The notes: generated by a model from the letters alone, not told the origin. A DNA stretch of 64,000 bases from Elmis aenea (GCA_947652605.1 OX393576.1:46476966-46540965); one strand, 5' to 3'; shown: positions 34,525 through 45,263, numbered from the stretch's first letter. Translations and numbers: made by a program.

Positions 34525-35380
34525 CCATGTGTCACTATCTTACCCAGAGTTAATCAAAATCTAACCTGAGTTTCCCTATCTTGCCCAAACTACCTTTGTG
34601 AGTAGGTACTTATGTGACGAGCGCAACCATTTTTTTTAGTAAATCTCTACAAAAATAACATAAATTTTGCTAACACAATCGCCATGTCTAATCTTATTAA
34701 GAGCCAATCGCTTAACACAAGTTACTCATAAAATGGAAACTTATAATATGTTATTTGCATATAACTTTAAAAATAGTGTAATTTTTTAATTTAAATCTTA
34801 ATATCTATCATATACAAATAAATATACATGCTGCAAATTTGGGAACATATTTATTTTACAATCTATTTACGGTCCTGCTAACTCATTTATTCATGAACCT
34901 GTCAAAGTACTGTTAGTTTCATATAAATCACTAAACGTATGCTTTATCAACTTGCACATGCTCGATTTTGCATGTAGTGTTTGTCGATAAATACTGAAGG
35001 TTTATCCTTGTCTAAAGCATTACAGAATGAAGATCGAATACGTCTTTTGTCTTAGGTATAGATTTTATCAAGCAGATGAAAGATATTCTTGAAATTTTGA
35101 TTTGTTATCAACAGAATTTCACACATAACACATAACTGTCAACATCACAATGTTTAAATAACTACTAATTTCATTCAACACAGCTGGTGTTTCGGTTTTT
35201 ATATTAAAAAATAAAATATTTTCTGGATTTTAAAATTTAATCAAGTTGTTCATTGGTAGGAGACTTCAAAATAAATTCAGAAAAACATATTTTCGATTAT
35301 ATTATTTATGTCTAATTATCACAAAACGTTTTACTTTTGGAAAATACATTAATCGATATTTATCTTTTAAAATACTAATT
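34525..35380. other. AT-rich non-coding DNA
   Basis: Nothing recognised. Confidence 0.4.
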
Positions 35381-35382
35381 TA

Positions 35383-35572
35383 AAATTTATAAACACTCCA
35401 TTAACTTTTCAAAAGCATTAATGGTTCCCAAGTGGTTAGAGAGCTTACCAACAGCATTAAATTTCAAACTGTATGCGAAATGTGGTCCTGTTTCATCTCT
35501 GATAATAGCTATCCAATCACTGTATGGCTTGTCCCACGATACCTGCTCTTATTGCCAATTCACTTTCGCTTT
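35383..35572 (-). pseudogene. Short coding-like fragment of unknown origin
   Basis: One minus-strand frame reads EQVSWDKPYSDWIAIIRDET and onward GPHFAYSLKFNAVGKL for about 50 codons, preceded by an in-frame stop. A second frame upstream reads QSESELAIRAGIVGQ. A TTTACAG acceptor-like site precedes it and GTAAGC follows GTTG. The composition looks like protein rather than the AT-rich noise around it. I do not recognise the family. It could be a decayed gene piece or a frameshifted exon. Confidence 0.3.
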
Positions 35573-35579
35573 GCTGTAA

Positions 35580-36403
35580 AGAGATTGGCAAATTAATGGA
35601 ACTGGCAATTCTCTTAATTGTTTAGGTAAAATAAATTTGAAATCATTAAACGTTTTTGTTTACCTTTAAGTGATTCTAACAATTTTCAAATTAAAATTTA
35701 AGAAAGTCGAATAAGTCAAACTTAAAATTTATTTTATACGCCGACAATCTCTTTCAATAGATTAAGATTGGAAGTAAAATGCACCAGGTTGCGATTTTTC
35801 ACATTAAAACATATATAATTTTATAAACGGTCGATCGCCATAATCACCACAAACTTTTGAATCAGCGAGTGCGAGTATACAAAAGCGAATTATGGCGGCT
35901 ATTTCTGAAGAGAAAATTTTGGAGAATGTTTCCCAAAATTACCGAAACACTTCAAAATATACGTACTTTTGTATTCATATTCTAAAATTTTGTGGTTTTT
36001 GACCTCGGTACCTTCATAATTTTTTTAATTGTATGCAGTCAAACATGCACTTCTTTCGGAAAGGTATAGTTATTTTTTAATTATGCTTTCCACTTTTTTC
36101 TATCTTTATTTGCTTCCCCTTTCTTTTTATTTTTGCCTCACTTTGTTTTCTGTTTGTCCTTTTTCTCCCCACTTCGTTTTCCTTCAATCTTCATTACCTA
36201 ATTTCTTCCATTTCGCAGATCTACTTTTTATCATTAGATGTTTCAGCAAACTTTTTCTTTGTATCTTTTAGGCTCCTTCTTTATTTTTATCATACCTGAT
36301 CTCATCAATAAGATCATACTATTATTCTTAAAAAATTATCTTCCTGGTGTGTAATCCTTGTTTTTGCTTTTAATGTGTAATATTGCGTTCGTGTCGTTAA
36401 ATA
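35580..36403. other. Non-coding DNA, pyrimidine-rich part
   Basis: Position 36080-36270 is a T/C-rich low-complexity stretch whose open frame (Phe/Leu/Ser) is an artefact. Nothing else recognised. Confidence 0.4.
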
Positions 36404-36545
36404 CACAGTCTGACAATTAAGTTCATAGACCGTAAAATGAAAATAAACAACTTTATTCAGTTTTTAAATTTCATTTATTCGAAATAATCTCTTTTCAATT
36501 CATTGCACCTGTGACGTCTATCTAATAGTGCAGTGTTTTTCAACC
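36404..36545 (-). pseudogene. mariner 3' end: transposase tail and terminal repeat
   Basis: On the minus strand the frame ends LLDRRHRCNELKRDYFE then stop, matching the conserved RxxKCIELxGDYFE tail of mariner transposases. It is followed by the untranslated tail and the terminal repeat, which on the plus strand reads ACACAGTCTGACAATTAAGT (36404 on), the classical mariner end. The other end and catalytic domain are absent. A broken copy. Confidence 0.75.
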
Positions 36546-36948
36546 TCTGTCGCGGAAAATAAAATCATAAATATTTAAATAGTTTTTGCAAAAACGCTAC
36601 GTTTGAGATTCGAGTTTAAACATAGAGATCTCGCTTATAATAATTGCTAGACTATGGGTTTAAATTCGGCAAAGTTGCAAAATTCGGTGCTTATTAATAA
36701 TCTTCTTAAAAATCGTCAATCTATAACACCTTTGGATTATGAAATATATCAAATGTCTGAAACATTGCCTAAGCAATGTTTTAAGAATAAGTTTAATCAC
36801 TTATTTATTCTAGGTCATTCGTTTTTGTTTAACGGCAATCAACTTTAATTTTTTCTTTAGGCGCAATTTTTGCCATTTACTAATGTAGAAGTAAAATACC
36901 ATGTGTGATAAATCAATGAATAGAAATAGAAATGGCCGCACTTGTAAG

Positions 36949-38121
36949 CAGGGACTAAAAACGAAAAAAATTCCGTTCGTTTCTGTTCGGAACGAAAACG
37001 AAATATATCGTTTTCGTTCTTTTCGCTCTAACCGAAAAAATTCTTTCTTCGTTTTCGTGAACCGAAATAATAACGGTTAAAACCGGTTTTACAATATTTT
37101 TTTGTCGTCAAAAAATCAATTTTTTTTTCAAGTCACTACAACGCTCTATAAATACGGTAACAATATTTGCGTCTCAACTAAAATATAAACGATGAAGATG
37201 GGGTTTGATGCTCACGGACAGCATATTTTAGACTGGCGAACCATCGCCATATTAAATTTACCAAATCGTTAAACACATTAACATTTAATCATTTTATTAA
37301 GTATAACACCCGTAAGGTGCAAAAACACAACGTGATTAGGTTAAATTAGACACACGATATTTATCTAAAAATATGAAAATATAGCAAGTGCTGTTTTAAA
37401 TTTGTTTTAGTACTAAAAGTCCATGCATTTGAATTAAATAAGATCCTGCTGCAATTATTTAAAAAGACAAAAGAATGAATTTAAGTGGATAATTTACTAA
37501 ATGTTATAAATAAAAAAGATATTTAAAAAAAGCTTGAAATATACTTTAACTTTATAGTTTGTACATACCATACAATATGCATTTTCACGTTCCGTTAAAT
37601 CTTACTAGCAACACATCTTCCAACAAATCTTCTTTTACATTAGTCCTTTTCGAAGTAAGAATAAATTTTACTATTATTATGTCTAAACGCAAATAAAATA
37701 TACACATTGATAATATATATCCAATCAAGTGTATATTTTATATTGATAATCTAAAAAACAAATTAGAAATAGAGAATATCTGTACCGTTAATTGTGTTAC
37801 ACGAAATTGCAAGTATAAACAATAAAGTTGTTAATACATATTCACGTAAATATATGGAAAAAAGTGAAGCTCACTTATTTCAAGAGATTTTTTACTGCCT
37901 CGTGGAGTCTCCCCAGCACGGAAGGTACATTCGCGTTTGTGTTTAACAAATAAAATTGACATAGCGACAAAACCGGTTAAAACCGGTTTTGGAAAATATT
38001 TATTTCGTTTTCGTTCTTGAACGAAAAATAATAATTTCGTTTTCGGTTTCGTTTTCGTTCTTAAAAAAATTTCGGTTAATTTCGTTTAACGTTTTCGTTT
38101 TCGTTCCGTTCTCAGTCCCTG
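36949..38121. mobile_element. Non-autonomous hAT with CGAAAACGAAA arrays (1173 bp)
   Basis: Ends CAGGGACTAAAAACG and GTTCTCAGTCCCTG are flanked by a perfect 8-bp duplication CTTGTAAG (36941-36948 and 38122-38129). Both subterminal regions repeat TTTCGTTTTCGTTC / GAACGAAAACGAAA many times, with AACCGGTTTT palindromes at about 37080 and 37975. The middle of about 850 bp is AT-rich and encodes nothing recognisable. The duplication is identical to that of the 16804 hAT. Confidence 0.93.
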
Positions 38122-38129
38122 CTTGTAAG

Positions 38130-40266
38130 TGCAGCAACGAATGTTAGAGCAACTAATCATTTTGAAGTCGCTATATTCGGGAATAGATTTGTCCCATAAA
38201 CAAGGATATTGTTAATAATACTTTGAAAATCGTTAGAACATCTATTGAGGACATGATCAATTGGAAATCGATGACAAACAAATGTATATTATTTGTCTAT
38301 TATGACAAATACGCGCTGTCAAAATATAAAAGTATGGTCAAGTACCGCATTTTTATTATCAAAAGTTGGCAGGTGATGTCAGTGTCACGACATCGCTAGT
38401 GTCACGGCACTAGCGTCATGAGTGACATCGTGGCATCGCGACATCAGGCTGTTCAGACAACGGCACTATACATTTGATGCCACGGCATCCAGTGTCACCA
38501 TGTGAACGAGGCTTTACATATCAAACATTTTTGGTGGTATTGAAAAATGTTGTCGGAGCGTTTATTTGTTATTTAGATTTTCTTCCAGTTTGCAATCTTT
38601 TGCAATTATTGTTCCTAAATATTTAAAACTTGCTACCTTTTCCATGCTCTCGCTTTTTTTTTGTTCTTATGTAAATGTAACCGTTGAATGGTTTTTTCAC
38701 TGAACCATTTTAATTGCCGTTGTTACGTAAAATTTAAGAAATATTCATGCAAATATCGTTCAAACTGTTCTAAAATAATCTACTATCGAACAATTACTGT
38801 TTAACATTTTACTTTGGTGGACCTTAAAAATAATATTAAAAATGCATGGCGTCCTATCACACGTCCAGGGGCAGTTGCTTCCTTCCGCCTGTCCACCTTT
38901 CTTCTTCGCCAAAATCAAATTACATTCAAACTTATTTAAAAAATGCAGATATGTTATTTACCCCATACGCTGATTTTCTGTTTTAAAGAAATATATTAAC
39001 AGTACAATGTACCTCTTAATTACTGTATTGTTGTAGTAATAACCTTAGGTTAGGCGTTCACCTAAAACGTCAGATCGATTAAGGTATTTAACTGTCTAGT
39101 AAATTCCATTATGTTGCGTTATTGTTTACTATAATTGGTTGGCTTTGTCTTCAAAAATTGAAAACTTTTAACTTGCATTTTCTTGAAATTTGTTAAACCA
39201 TACGTTTTCTCTTATCTTGCAAATAAAAATTGTTATTTTTTAAATCTACGATTTCTTTAAAATATTAAGACAAAAAAATATTTATTATAAGGCGCCGTTT
39301 AATTATCTTTAGCAAAATTTAAACATATAAAAGTATCTAGATGCTTTAACCCTAAAAATTTTGAATGATAAACGCATTTTAATTAATGGATTTCCTTTTA
39401 AAAAATCGTTCGATATGTTATTAATTATTTAGTAAAGGTATACTAATAATGAAACCACTTCCCATAGGTTTGTTGGATTAATTCTCATCAAATAAATGTG
39501 CTCTACTGTGGTAGCTTCACTATCAAATACTACCTGTTAACTCGATCAATTGTCGGAAGTTTGTTATTGCTAGTTTGAATTTAAGTGAACTATTTTATTC
39601 AAAGGTTCAACCACCTTAAAAAATTGTACATGATCCCTTTCGCTACGACGATCCTATCTGCTACGACGTCTCCGCTAGTTAAACAGAGAGCGCAAAAATC
39701 GTATTTTTCTTTTACCTGAACTAGATTGCAAACTAAATATCAAAAGGGCTGTTGTTTACGATGAATAATAGCGATAGCAGTGTATTCTGAAAATTCTGCC
39801 ATGTTCTTTGAATACCACAGTTACATTTTACCTTATTTATTATTTGTCTCAAATACGTTTGTCGATGTACAGTAGTTTTGAACACTGCAATAAATAATAG
39901 CAAAATTAATTTGTGTTCCTGGATGTGAAACGCCGTAATACCTTCGCCCAGATGGTCAAACATATGTCCTTCTTTGAAATTTTGATAATTCGTGTTAATA
40001 TTTCAGTGACTGATAATTTATAAAACTTTGCTTCAAAAATCACTTTTAAATAGATTTTAAGAATTTTTACCTGATGACATGTGCAATATATGACAATTTA
40101 TCAAAACCGCAAGTTAAAAATAAGTTTACCGAGTTTTGCGGAGGTCGCCCGTCTCAGCGAAAGGCTTAAACGCAAAAAACTATCAAACAATGCCATAATT
40201 TTTCAGTAATTATCAAAAACTTACCAGATCTTGTACTAAAAATTAAGGAGGTTAACCCTTAAATAT
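38130..40266. other. Non-coding DNA with a MITE-like fragment
   Basis: Position 38370-38515 holds alternating GTGTCACGACATCG / GTGTCACGGCACTAGCGTCA units and ends CACCATGTGAACGAGGCTTTA, resembling the GC-rich end of a PIF-type MITE; its partner end was not found. The rest is AT-rich with no gene. Confidence 0.4.
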
Positions 40267-40268
40267 TA

Positions 40269-41203
40269 CTACCTGCGTCCGAAAATATGGTATACATTAA
40301 GAAAAAAAAGTGGGCATAACAAAAGTAATACTATATTGGTCTTTTTTGTTTTTGTTACTAAATAGGTGGTTGTTAGGCAACTAATAAACAAATGGCACGC
40401 AAATAGTTTGGCATATGTCAAAAATAATTCACAGGAAAAAAAATCGCGTATTTTAGACAAATTAAGTGACACCTGCTGTTCTAACAAAATGGCGAATTTT
40501 GATCAAAATTGTGTTGAATTGAAAAGAAGAAGTTCCACATCAAAGCAACTGGCACTTAACCAGCGTAATATCTAGTATACTCTAAAAAAAAAAAAAAAAA
40601 AAAACCATAAGTCACAAGCACAAACCAATTTACGTACAACAAGATAACGCGAAACCCCATTCCTCCGATGATGATGATGAAGATATTGTAGCAGAAGGCT
40701 TTAGAGATGGCTGGTCTATTCGACTTAAATCACAACCGCCAAATAGTCCAGATTCTTATCTATTGGATCTTGGATTTTTCAATTCTATATACAACCTTAC
40801 AACATACAGCTTCACCGAATACAATCGACGAATTGATTGAATGCATACAAAATGCATTTAATGCAATAAACATTCAAACCCTTGATAATGTTTTTCTAAC
40901 ATTGCAAACTTGTCTAGAAGCAACCATGTTAGCAAAAGGAGGGAATTCCTATAAGATTCCGCACATCAATAAGGCAAAACTTCATCGTGGGGGCCATAAC
41001 AAACATTATCATGTCCCATAGAAGCTGTGGAAACAGCCACGTCTTTGTTAAATTATAACTTTTTGTATTATTCTTTGTTTTACTGGATATTTGTAACTAT
41101 TTCATAAATAAATTCATTCTAATTAATTAAAATTGTAAATGTATATCATATTTTCGGACAAGAAAAAAATCAAAATGTATACCATATTTTCGGACGGAGG
41201 GAG
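40269..41203 (+). mobile_element. Plant-type (Stowaway/DD39D-like) mariner element, decayed (935 bp)
   Basis: The right end, read inward, is CTCCCTCCGTCCGAAAATAT and the left end is CTACCTGCGTCCGAAAATAT (two mismatches), each flanked by TA. CTCCCTCCGTCC is the hallmark end of plant Stowaway MITEs and their mariner partners. The repeats extend through ATGGTATACATT. The right end is additionally duplicated (a second TATTTTCGGAC at 41147). Inside lies the C-terminal half of a transposase of the plant mariner type. Flanking sequence is continuous with ordinary insect-type repeats (a mariner starts 22 bases after it), which argues against a stray plant contig. Confidence 0.85.
40618..41021 (+). 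pseudogene. Plant-mariner-type transposase, C-terminal catalytic part
   Basis: Frame 1 (from about 40628) reads IYVQQDNAKPHSS, which holds the second catalytic Asp, then GWSIRLKSQPPNSPDSYLLD with LGFF following, which holds the third Asp. By my count 40 residues lie between the two; in plant mariners it is 39, and a run of GAT codons here may explain one extra. After one frameshift near 40790 the tail reads LTLQTCLEATMLAKGGNSYK and IPHINKAKLHRGG, the LTLQxxM...GGNxYKIPHMNK block specific to plant-type mariners. The N-terminal DNA-binding part is not convincingly visible, and a run of 21 A at about 40586 precedes it. Dead copy. Confidence 0.83.
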
Positions 41204-41225
41204 TATTTAAATTGGGGAATATATA

Positions 41226-41912
41226 CGAGGGGGTACCCAAAAATAACCGGAATAGCATTGCCGTGGGCGGAGCTTGTGTAGCACGCATTTCTGCCGCTAG
41301 GAGTGTATAGCGCAACTCATTGCCAGTTCAGTGCCACCTGTGTTGTCGACCTGGCTTGTTCTGTTCATCTGCAGTGATTGTTTTTGCTAGCGCTGTTTTG
41401 TTCTTTTTTCGTTTTTGTTTGTTCCCCCAGGTCAGACCGTCAATAAAACCTTTTATTTGGAGGTTTTAAGAAGATTACGCAACAGTATCCGTCAAAAAAG
41501 ACCCGAATTGTGGCAGACAGGAGACTGGTTCTTCCACCACGACAATGCACCTGCACACACAGCCATCTCTGTTAGACAGTTTTTGGCTAAAAATGGCATG
41601 GTTCCGCTGCCCCACGCACCTTACTCACCTGACCTGGCTCCGTGCGACTTTTTCATATTTCCACGCATGAAAAGGGGCATGAAAGGACACCGATTTGACA
41701 ACATCGAAGAGGTCAAGAAAAAAACGAGGGAGGAGCTCTCAGCCATTTCTAAAGATTTTAAAAAATGTTTCGAACAGTGGAAGCACCGGTGGGACAAATA
41801 ATGTATTAGTTGTAATGGAGAGTATTTTGAAGGGGATAACGTTGTTTTGTAAAAAATTTGATAATATGTAGCTTTAAAAAAATAATTCCGGTTATTTTTG
41901 GGTACCCCCTCG
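41226..41912 (+). mobile_element. Internally deleted mariner (687 bp) with intact ends
   Basis: Ends CGAGGGGGTACCCAAAAATA and its exact inverse TATTTTTGGGTACCCCCTCG extend to ACCGGAA, flanked by TA on both sides. An intact relative is about 1.3 kb. The DNA-binding domain and first part of the catalytic domain have been deleted. Intact ends mean it could be moved by a related transposase. Confidence 0.93.
41415..41801 (+). pseudogene. mariner transposase, C-terminal catalytic fragment
   Basis: An open frame of about 128 codons encodes VPPGQTVNKTFYLEVLRRL, WFFHHDNAPAHTAISVRQFL with the second catalytic Asp, PHAPYSPDLAPCDFF with the third Asp 34 residues later (the D34D spacing of mariner), then RMKRGMKGHRFDNIEEVKKK and FEQWKHRWDK just before the stop. 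The frame is open to its natural end apart from one short residue gap, so this part decayed little. The helix-turn-helix domain and the first Asp are gone, hence no activity. On the opposite strand a 111-codon frame is a shadow. Confidence 0.9.
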
Positions 41913-41924
41913 TATGATACAAAT

Positions 41925-42330
41925 AAACAGGGTGTTCGAAATTCTACAGTCAACATGACAAAATGCTATCAGACTATAAGATTAAAAATTTTTCGCCGTA
42001 TTTAAAAAAATGAAGTTGATGGGTCTGAAGAGACGAAACGTTGTTGGAAATTCTATGTTATCTCAAAATATAAAGCGTAAGAAGTTGCCATGGAGAAGTG
42101 CTTCCAGATTGTCGATATCTTAAAAAATGTAGGAAATGGGGCAAAAAAAAGAAAATCAATTTTTTCAGTTTTTCTTGAATAACTTTTGAACTAAAACAGC
42201 TATGAAAATTTTCTTTGCAGATATTTGTTGAGCATCTAATTTCGCAACTTTGCCCTAATTTAACCGACCTCGTAGCTCTTAAGATAAGCGAGATCCCCAT
42301 GCATTTACTCGAATTTGGGACACCCTGTAT
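41925..42330. repeat. Half-length copy of the GGGACACCCTGTA fold-back family
   Basis: Runs from ACAGGGTGTTCGAAATTC to GGGACACCCTGTATATA. It matches the right arm of 58164-59668 closely, including TGGGTCTGAAGAGACGAAAC, AAAGCGTAAGAAGTTGCC and AACCGACCTCGTAGCTCTTA. It has no inverted partner, so it is either an ancestral single-arm form or a deleted copy. Confidence 0.75.
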
Positions 42331-42525
42331 ATATTCTAGAATATTATTGATGTTACAGTTTTAATCATTATGTAATAATTACAAACGTGTGTCTTATAAT
42401 TGTGAGTTAAATAGACTGGATGTATTTAATTAAAATAAAATCGTTTCTTGCAGCACTCTTTAACTTACAAATTGTAATTAAATACTGGAAGTTGATAATT
42501 ACCATATATTTGGGTTGGGTGTACA

Positions 42526-42882
42526 CAGTGGTGAGCTGTAGGGGGCTCGCGGAGGCTCGCGAGAGCCCTTTGTTAAATTATTCCTTAATTTGCGAGCCCC
42601 TTGTTCTTCTTGTTAACCATTTTCTCAAGAAAAAATATATCTTAAAATCATTGTCATTACATACATTTGTAAAGCGACGAAGTCATGCCTATCAAGCAAA
42701 GACGATTAAATTTAGAATAACCCGTCGCACATTAGAATTTTTTGAATTATGTACAATCACTCGATTATTCACGTTTGAATTTAAAATGCCATTTTTTTTT
42801 CCAACATATAATTAACATTATTTTTTTGTTTTTATTTAACTATGAGCGAGCCCTTTGTTAAAAATTTCATAGCTCACCACTG
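42526..42882. mobile_element. Non-autonomous hAT (357 bp), CAGTGGTGAGCT ends
   Basis: Ends CAGTGGTGAGCTGTAGG and AGCTCACCACTG are inverted and flanked by a perfect 8-bp duplication GGTGTACA (42518-42525 and 42883-42890). The left end has a GGGGCTCGCGGAGGCTCGCG block and the phrase GCGAGCCCTTTGTTAAA occurs near both ends. No transposase sequence is recognisable. A 131-codon frame running through it from flanking DNA is chance. Confidence 0.92.
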
Positions 42883-43121
42883 GGTGTACAATCATTTGTG
42901 TTATAGAGTCTTTAATTACAACAGTCAAACTGTGTATTACCAACCACCTCGGCCTGTCTAAACATTATGTTTAACACAAAAGGCCAGTTTTATGAAACAT
43001 CTTTTGCATCAGGTGTTATTACTTTTTATTTTATTAACAAATTACCAGTTGTCGTGGATAAAACCAACACTGTATGTAATGATCTTAGTAGTATCTAATA
43101 TAATCATGTATTTTGTTTTAG

Positions 43122-43310
43122 GATGCTTGCTGGAGTGGCAAGTCGGCACATGTCTACTCGGCGCCGGGGCTCATCACCGATGGTGCGCGTCGCCGAGGAT
43201 ATGCCGCTGCCGCAGGGTAGCCGGTATGCAAGACGCCGCCGAGCCGTCACCACCTCCGATCACAAATCATGCGCTCTTATTCAGACGCGCCTCAAACTCG
43301 GAGATATCAT
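43122..43310 (+). CDS. Candidate host protein-coding exon (internal), gene unidentified
   Basis: The stretch is strikingly GC-rich (runs such as CGGCGCCGGGGC, GCCGCTGCCGCAGGG) in an AT-rich region. It is preceded by a pyrimidine-rich tract with TTTTGTTTTAG acceptor and followed by a consensus GTAAGT donor at 43311. The open frame reads MLAGVASRHMSTRRRGSSPM, VRVAEDMPLPQGSRYARRRR and AVTTSDHKSCALIQTRLKLG then DIM. Basic, no membrane segment, possibly a regulatory or disordered N-terminal region. In this frame one base precedes the ATG and two bases are left at the end, so both introns would be phase 2. I do not recognise the protein. A second overlapping frame across it is Cys/Arg-rich and looks like a shadow. 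Confidence 0.6.
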
Positions 43311-43941
43311 GTAAGTGCAATGAAAATGTATGACCATCGGATTCTCAGTGCCCCAAAACATCGTATTTTGCTTATTTACAAAGCCATTCAGATAGAAATG
43401 GGTTTCATCGTCCATCGTCCATGATTAGATTGTGAATAAGATTGTGGTCTTTTCTAGCTATCTTTTAAATATGTACCGCATAATTTTGCTGTTGCTGATA
43501 ATCTATCGGTTTAAATTTGTTTGCCTTTTGAACCTGAAATGGGTTAATGTGCAACGAAGTCCGTTAGATTCTAAGCTCGCGAAAACGTCTTCGAGTGCAC
43601 GTTCCTAGTTTTTTTCTGAATACTATACTGCACATGTTTAATATTTTCCTGCGTAGATACTAAACATGGTCCGGCTCGTATCACTGACAGACCTATGTTG
43701 CTGGAAATGTTGAAGCAAGTGAAATATCGCTAGTTGCGTGGGCGTCTTCTTGACATGAAAAAAGCGTGTTTGTTCTTTGCGTTAAAACAATACCATGATC
43801 TTAAAATTTGTATGGGTAGCCCTTAGTAAAACTTCTGAAATAAAAATATATATTAACAAAGAAACTTACCGAATTTTTAAATGGTAATGCGATTTATCGG
43901 TTACACCGTATTATCAGTCCAATGAAAATTAACAAGAGAAA
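43311..43941. other. Intron-like non-coding DNA
   Basis: Follows the donor site directly. No second exon or repeat is recognised before the hAT. Confidence 0.4.
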
Positions 43942-43949
43942 CTTTTATA

Positions 43950-45263
43950 CAGGGCCGGTCAAGTGGGGGCTGCAGTGGGTGCAATTCACCCGGGCCTTCG
44001 ACTTAGGGGGCCCCAAAATGGCATGTATAAATAGATTTTGTAAATTTTGTGCCACCGAAAAGAAATTATTTATCAAGTGTAATAAAATGAGGACTTTCAA
44101 AATAAAAAAAAGGCTAACGTAAAGTAAAATTTGCTTAAAACAGTGAATAAAAAGGGCTGAAACAGAAGATGTAACGCAAGAAATACACAAGAAGATAATA
44201 ATAAACTATTAACTTCAAATACATGACACTAGAATCAGCTTTTTTACTTATAAGATCATTTTAACACGTACCTTAACATTACAAATACTGATTTTGAAAA
44301 ATTATTAAAAGTAAAGTTAAACAATTGTTCAAGAATTAGGAGTTAATGCGGAGGTTCCTACCCATCGTGTCTATAAAAAATAAAAAAGTTTTTTTAATGA
44401 GATAGGTAGTACTAATGAAACTTTGGATGACCCTGTAGAAATTATAAGATTTTTTGTTTTATTCCTTTATCGAAATTTTGGTTTCTCAAATAGACGAACG
44501 ATTTATATCAGTTTCTTAAATTTTGGAATATTATAAAATATTGAATTTTTTCGTCAAAGAAAATTGCTCTCATGGACTGTTAAAAGAATATGTAAACAAA
44601 CTTTGTGAAAAACTTTTGGATGTTCTAGTTGAAGATAAAGCATTTATAAACGAAGTTATTTAATATAAAATGTAATAGAATAAAAATCCCCGTTCAAAAT
44701 CAAACCATTAACCTGATTAAATGTATCCTATAAAATGATTATTATAAAATTTTCCCCAATATTTACATTGCACTTAGAACACTTCCGGTAACTGTGGCCA
44801 GTGCAGAACGCTCGTCTAATAGATTAAAGTTATTTGAAAATACCTCAGATATACGATTTGTCAACTCTCAAGAGAGACTTAATTCTTTAGCAATATTATC
44901 CGCCGAAAATACAGAAGATGAAATGACAGACTTTGAAGATATAATTAAAAAATTGACTGTTTAATGCCAAGCATAAAATAATAAAACTCTTGCAGAATAA
45001 AACAAATAATTTATTAGTGTGGTTTTGTTGTGTTGTAGTAAAGTTCATTATGTTGTGCAGTAATTATCAACCCGAAATATTGGATATTAGAATAACTCTG
45101 TGAGATTTTTATCCTAATTTATTACAATTTTATATTAGTTACGTATTCATTTAATAGCTCAAATTTTATTAATTCTATGTAATTATTTTCCAAATAAATT
45201 TTTTATAGGGGGCCCCAATAACGTTGTTGCACCCGGGCCCCGATATATAGATGACCAGCCCTG
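43950..45263 (+). mobile_element. hAT element with residual transposase (1314 bp)
   Basis: Ends CAGGGCCGGTCAAG and ATGACCAGCCCTG are flanked by a perfect 8-bp duplication CTTTTATA (43942-43949 and 45264-45271). GGGGGCCCCAA and CACCCGGGCC recur at both subterminal regions in inverted order. It still carries fragments of its transposase, best preserved at 44755-44964. Compared with the other hATs of the window it is the only one with protein sequence left. Confidence 0.93.
44755..44964 (+). pseudogene. hAT transposase C-terminal dimerisation domain (hATC)
   Basis: 69 codons, open to the stop at 44962, encode PNIYIALRTLPVTVASAERS then SNRLKLFENTSDIRF and QERLNSLAILSAENTEDEM. This is the hATC block, in which LPVTVASAERSFSxLK and RLNxLALLSIE are diagnostic. 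It mediates dimerisation of hAT transposases, mostly of the TTF-type/MYM zinc-finger relatives. Upstream, broken pieces such as CQRKLLSWTV/LKEYVNKLCEKLLD are visible at 44540-44660, but the zinc finger and the catalytic core are mostly lost. In the usual F of AERSFS the copy has N (AERSSN), one sign of decay. Confidence 0.85.

Noticed and set aside
36029..36271. 80-codon Phe/Leu-rich frame
   Set aside because: Pure result of a pyrimidine-rich low-complexity stretch; would look like a membrane protein by chance.
40575..40606. Run of A, considered as a retrotransposed poly(A) tail
   Set aside because: It lies inside the plant-type mariner between frame pieces, with no upstream retrocopy or duplication around it.
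42992..43333. 113-codon alternative frame across the 43122 exon
   Set aside because: It reads through the intron-like acceptor region and gives a Cys/Arg/Trp-rich sequence typical of an out-of-frame GC-rich exon.
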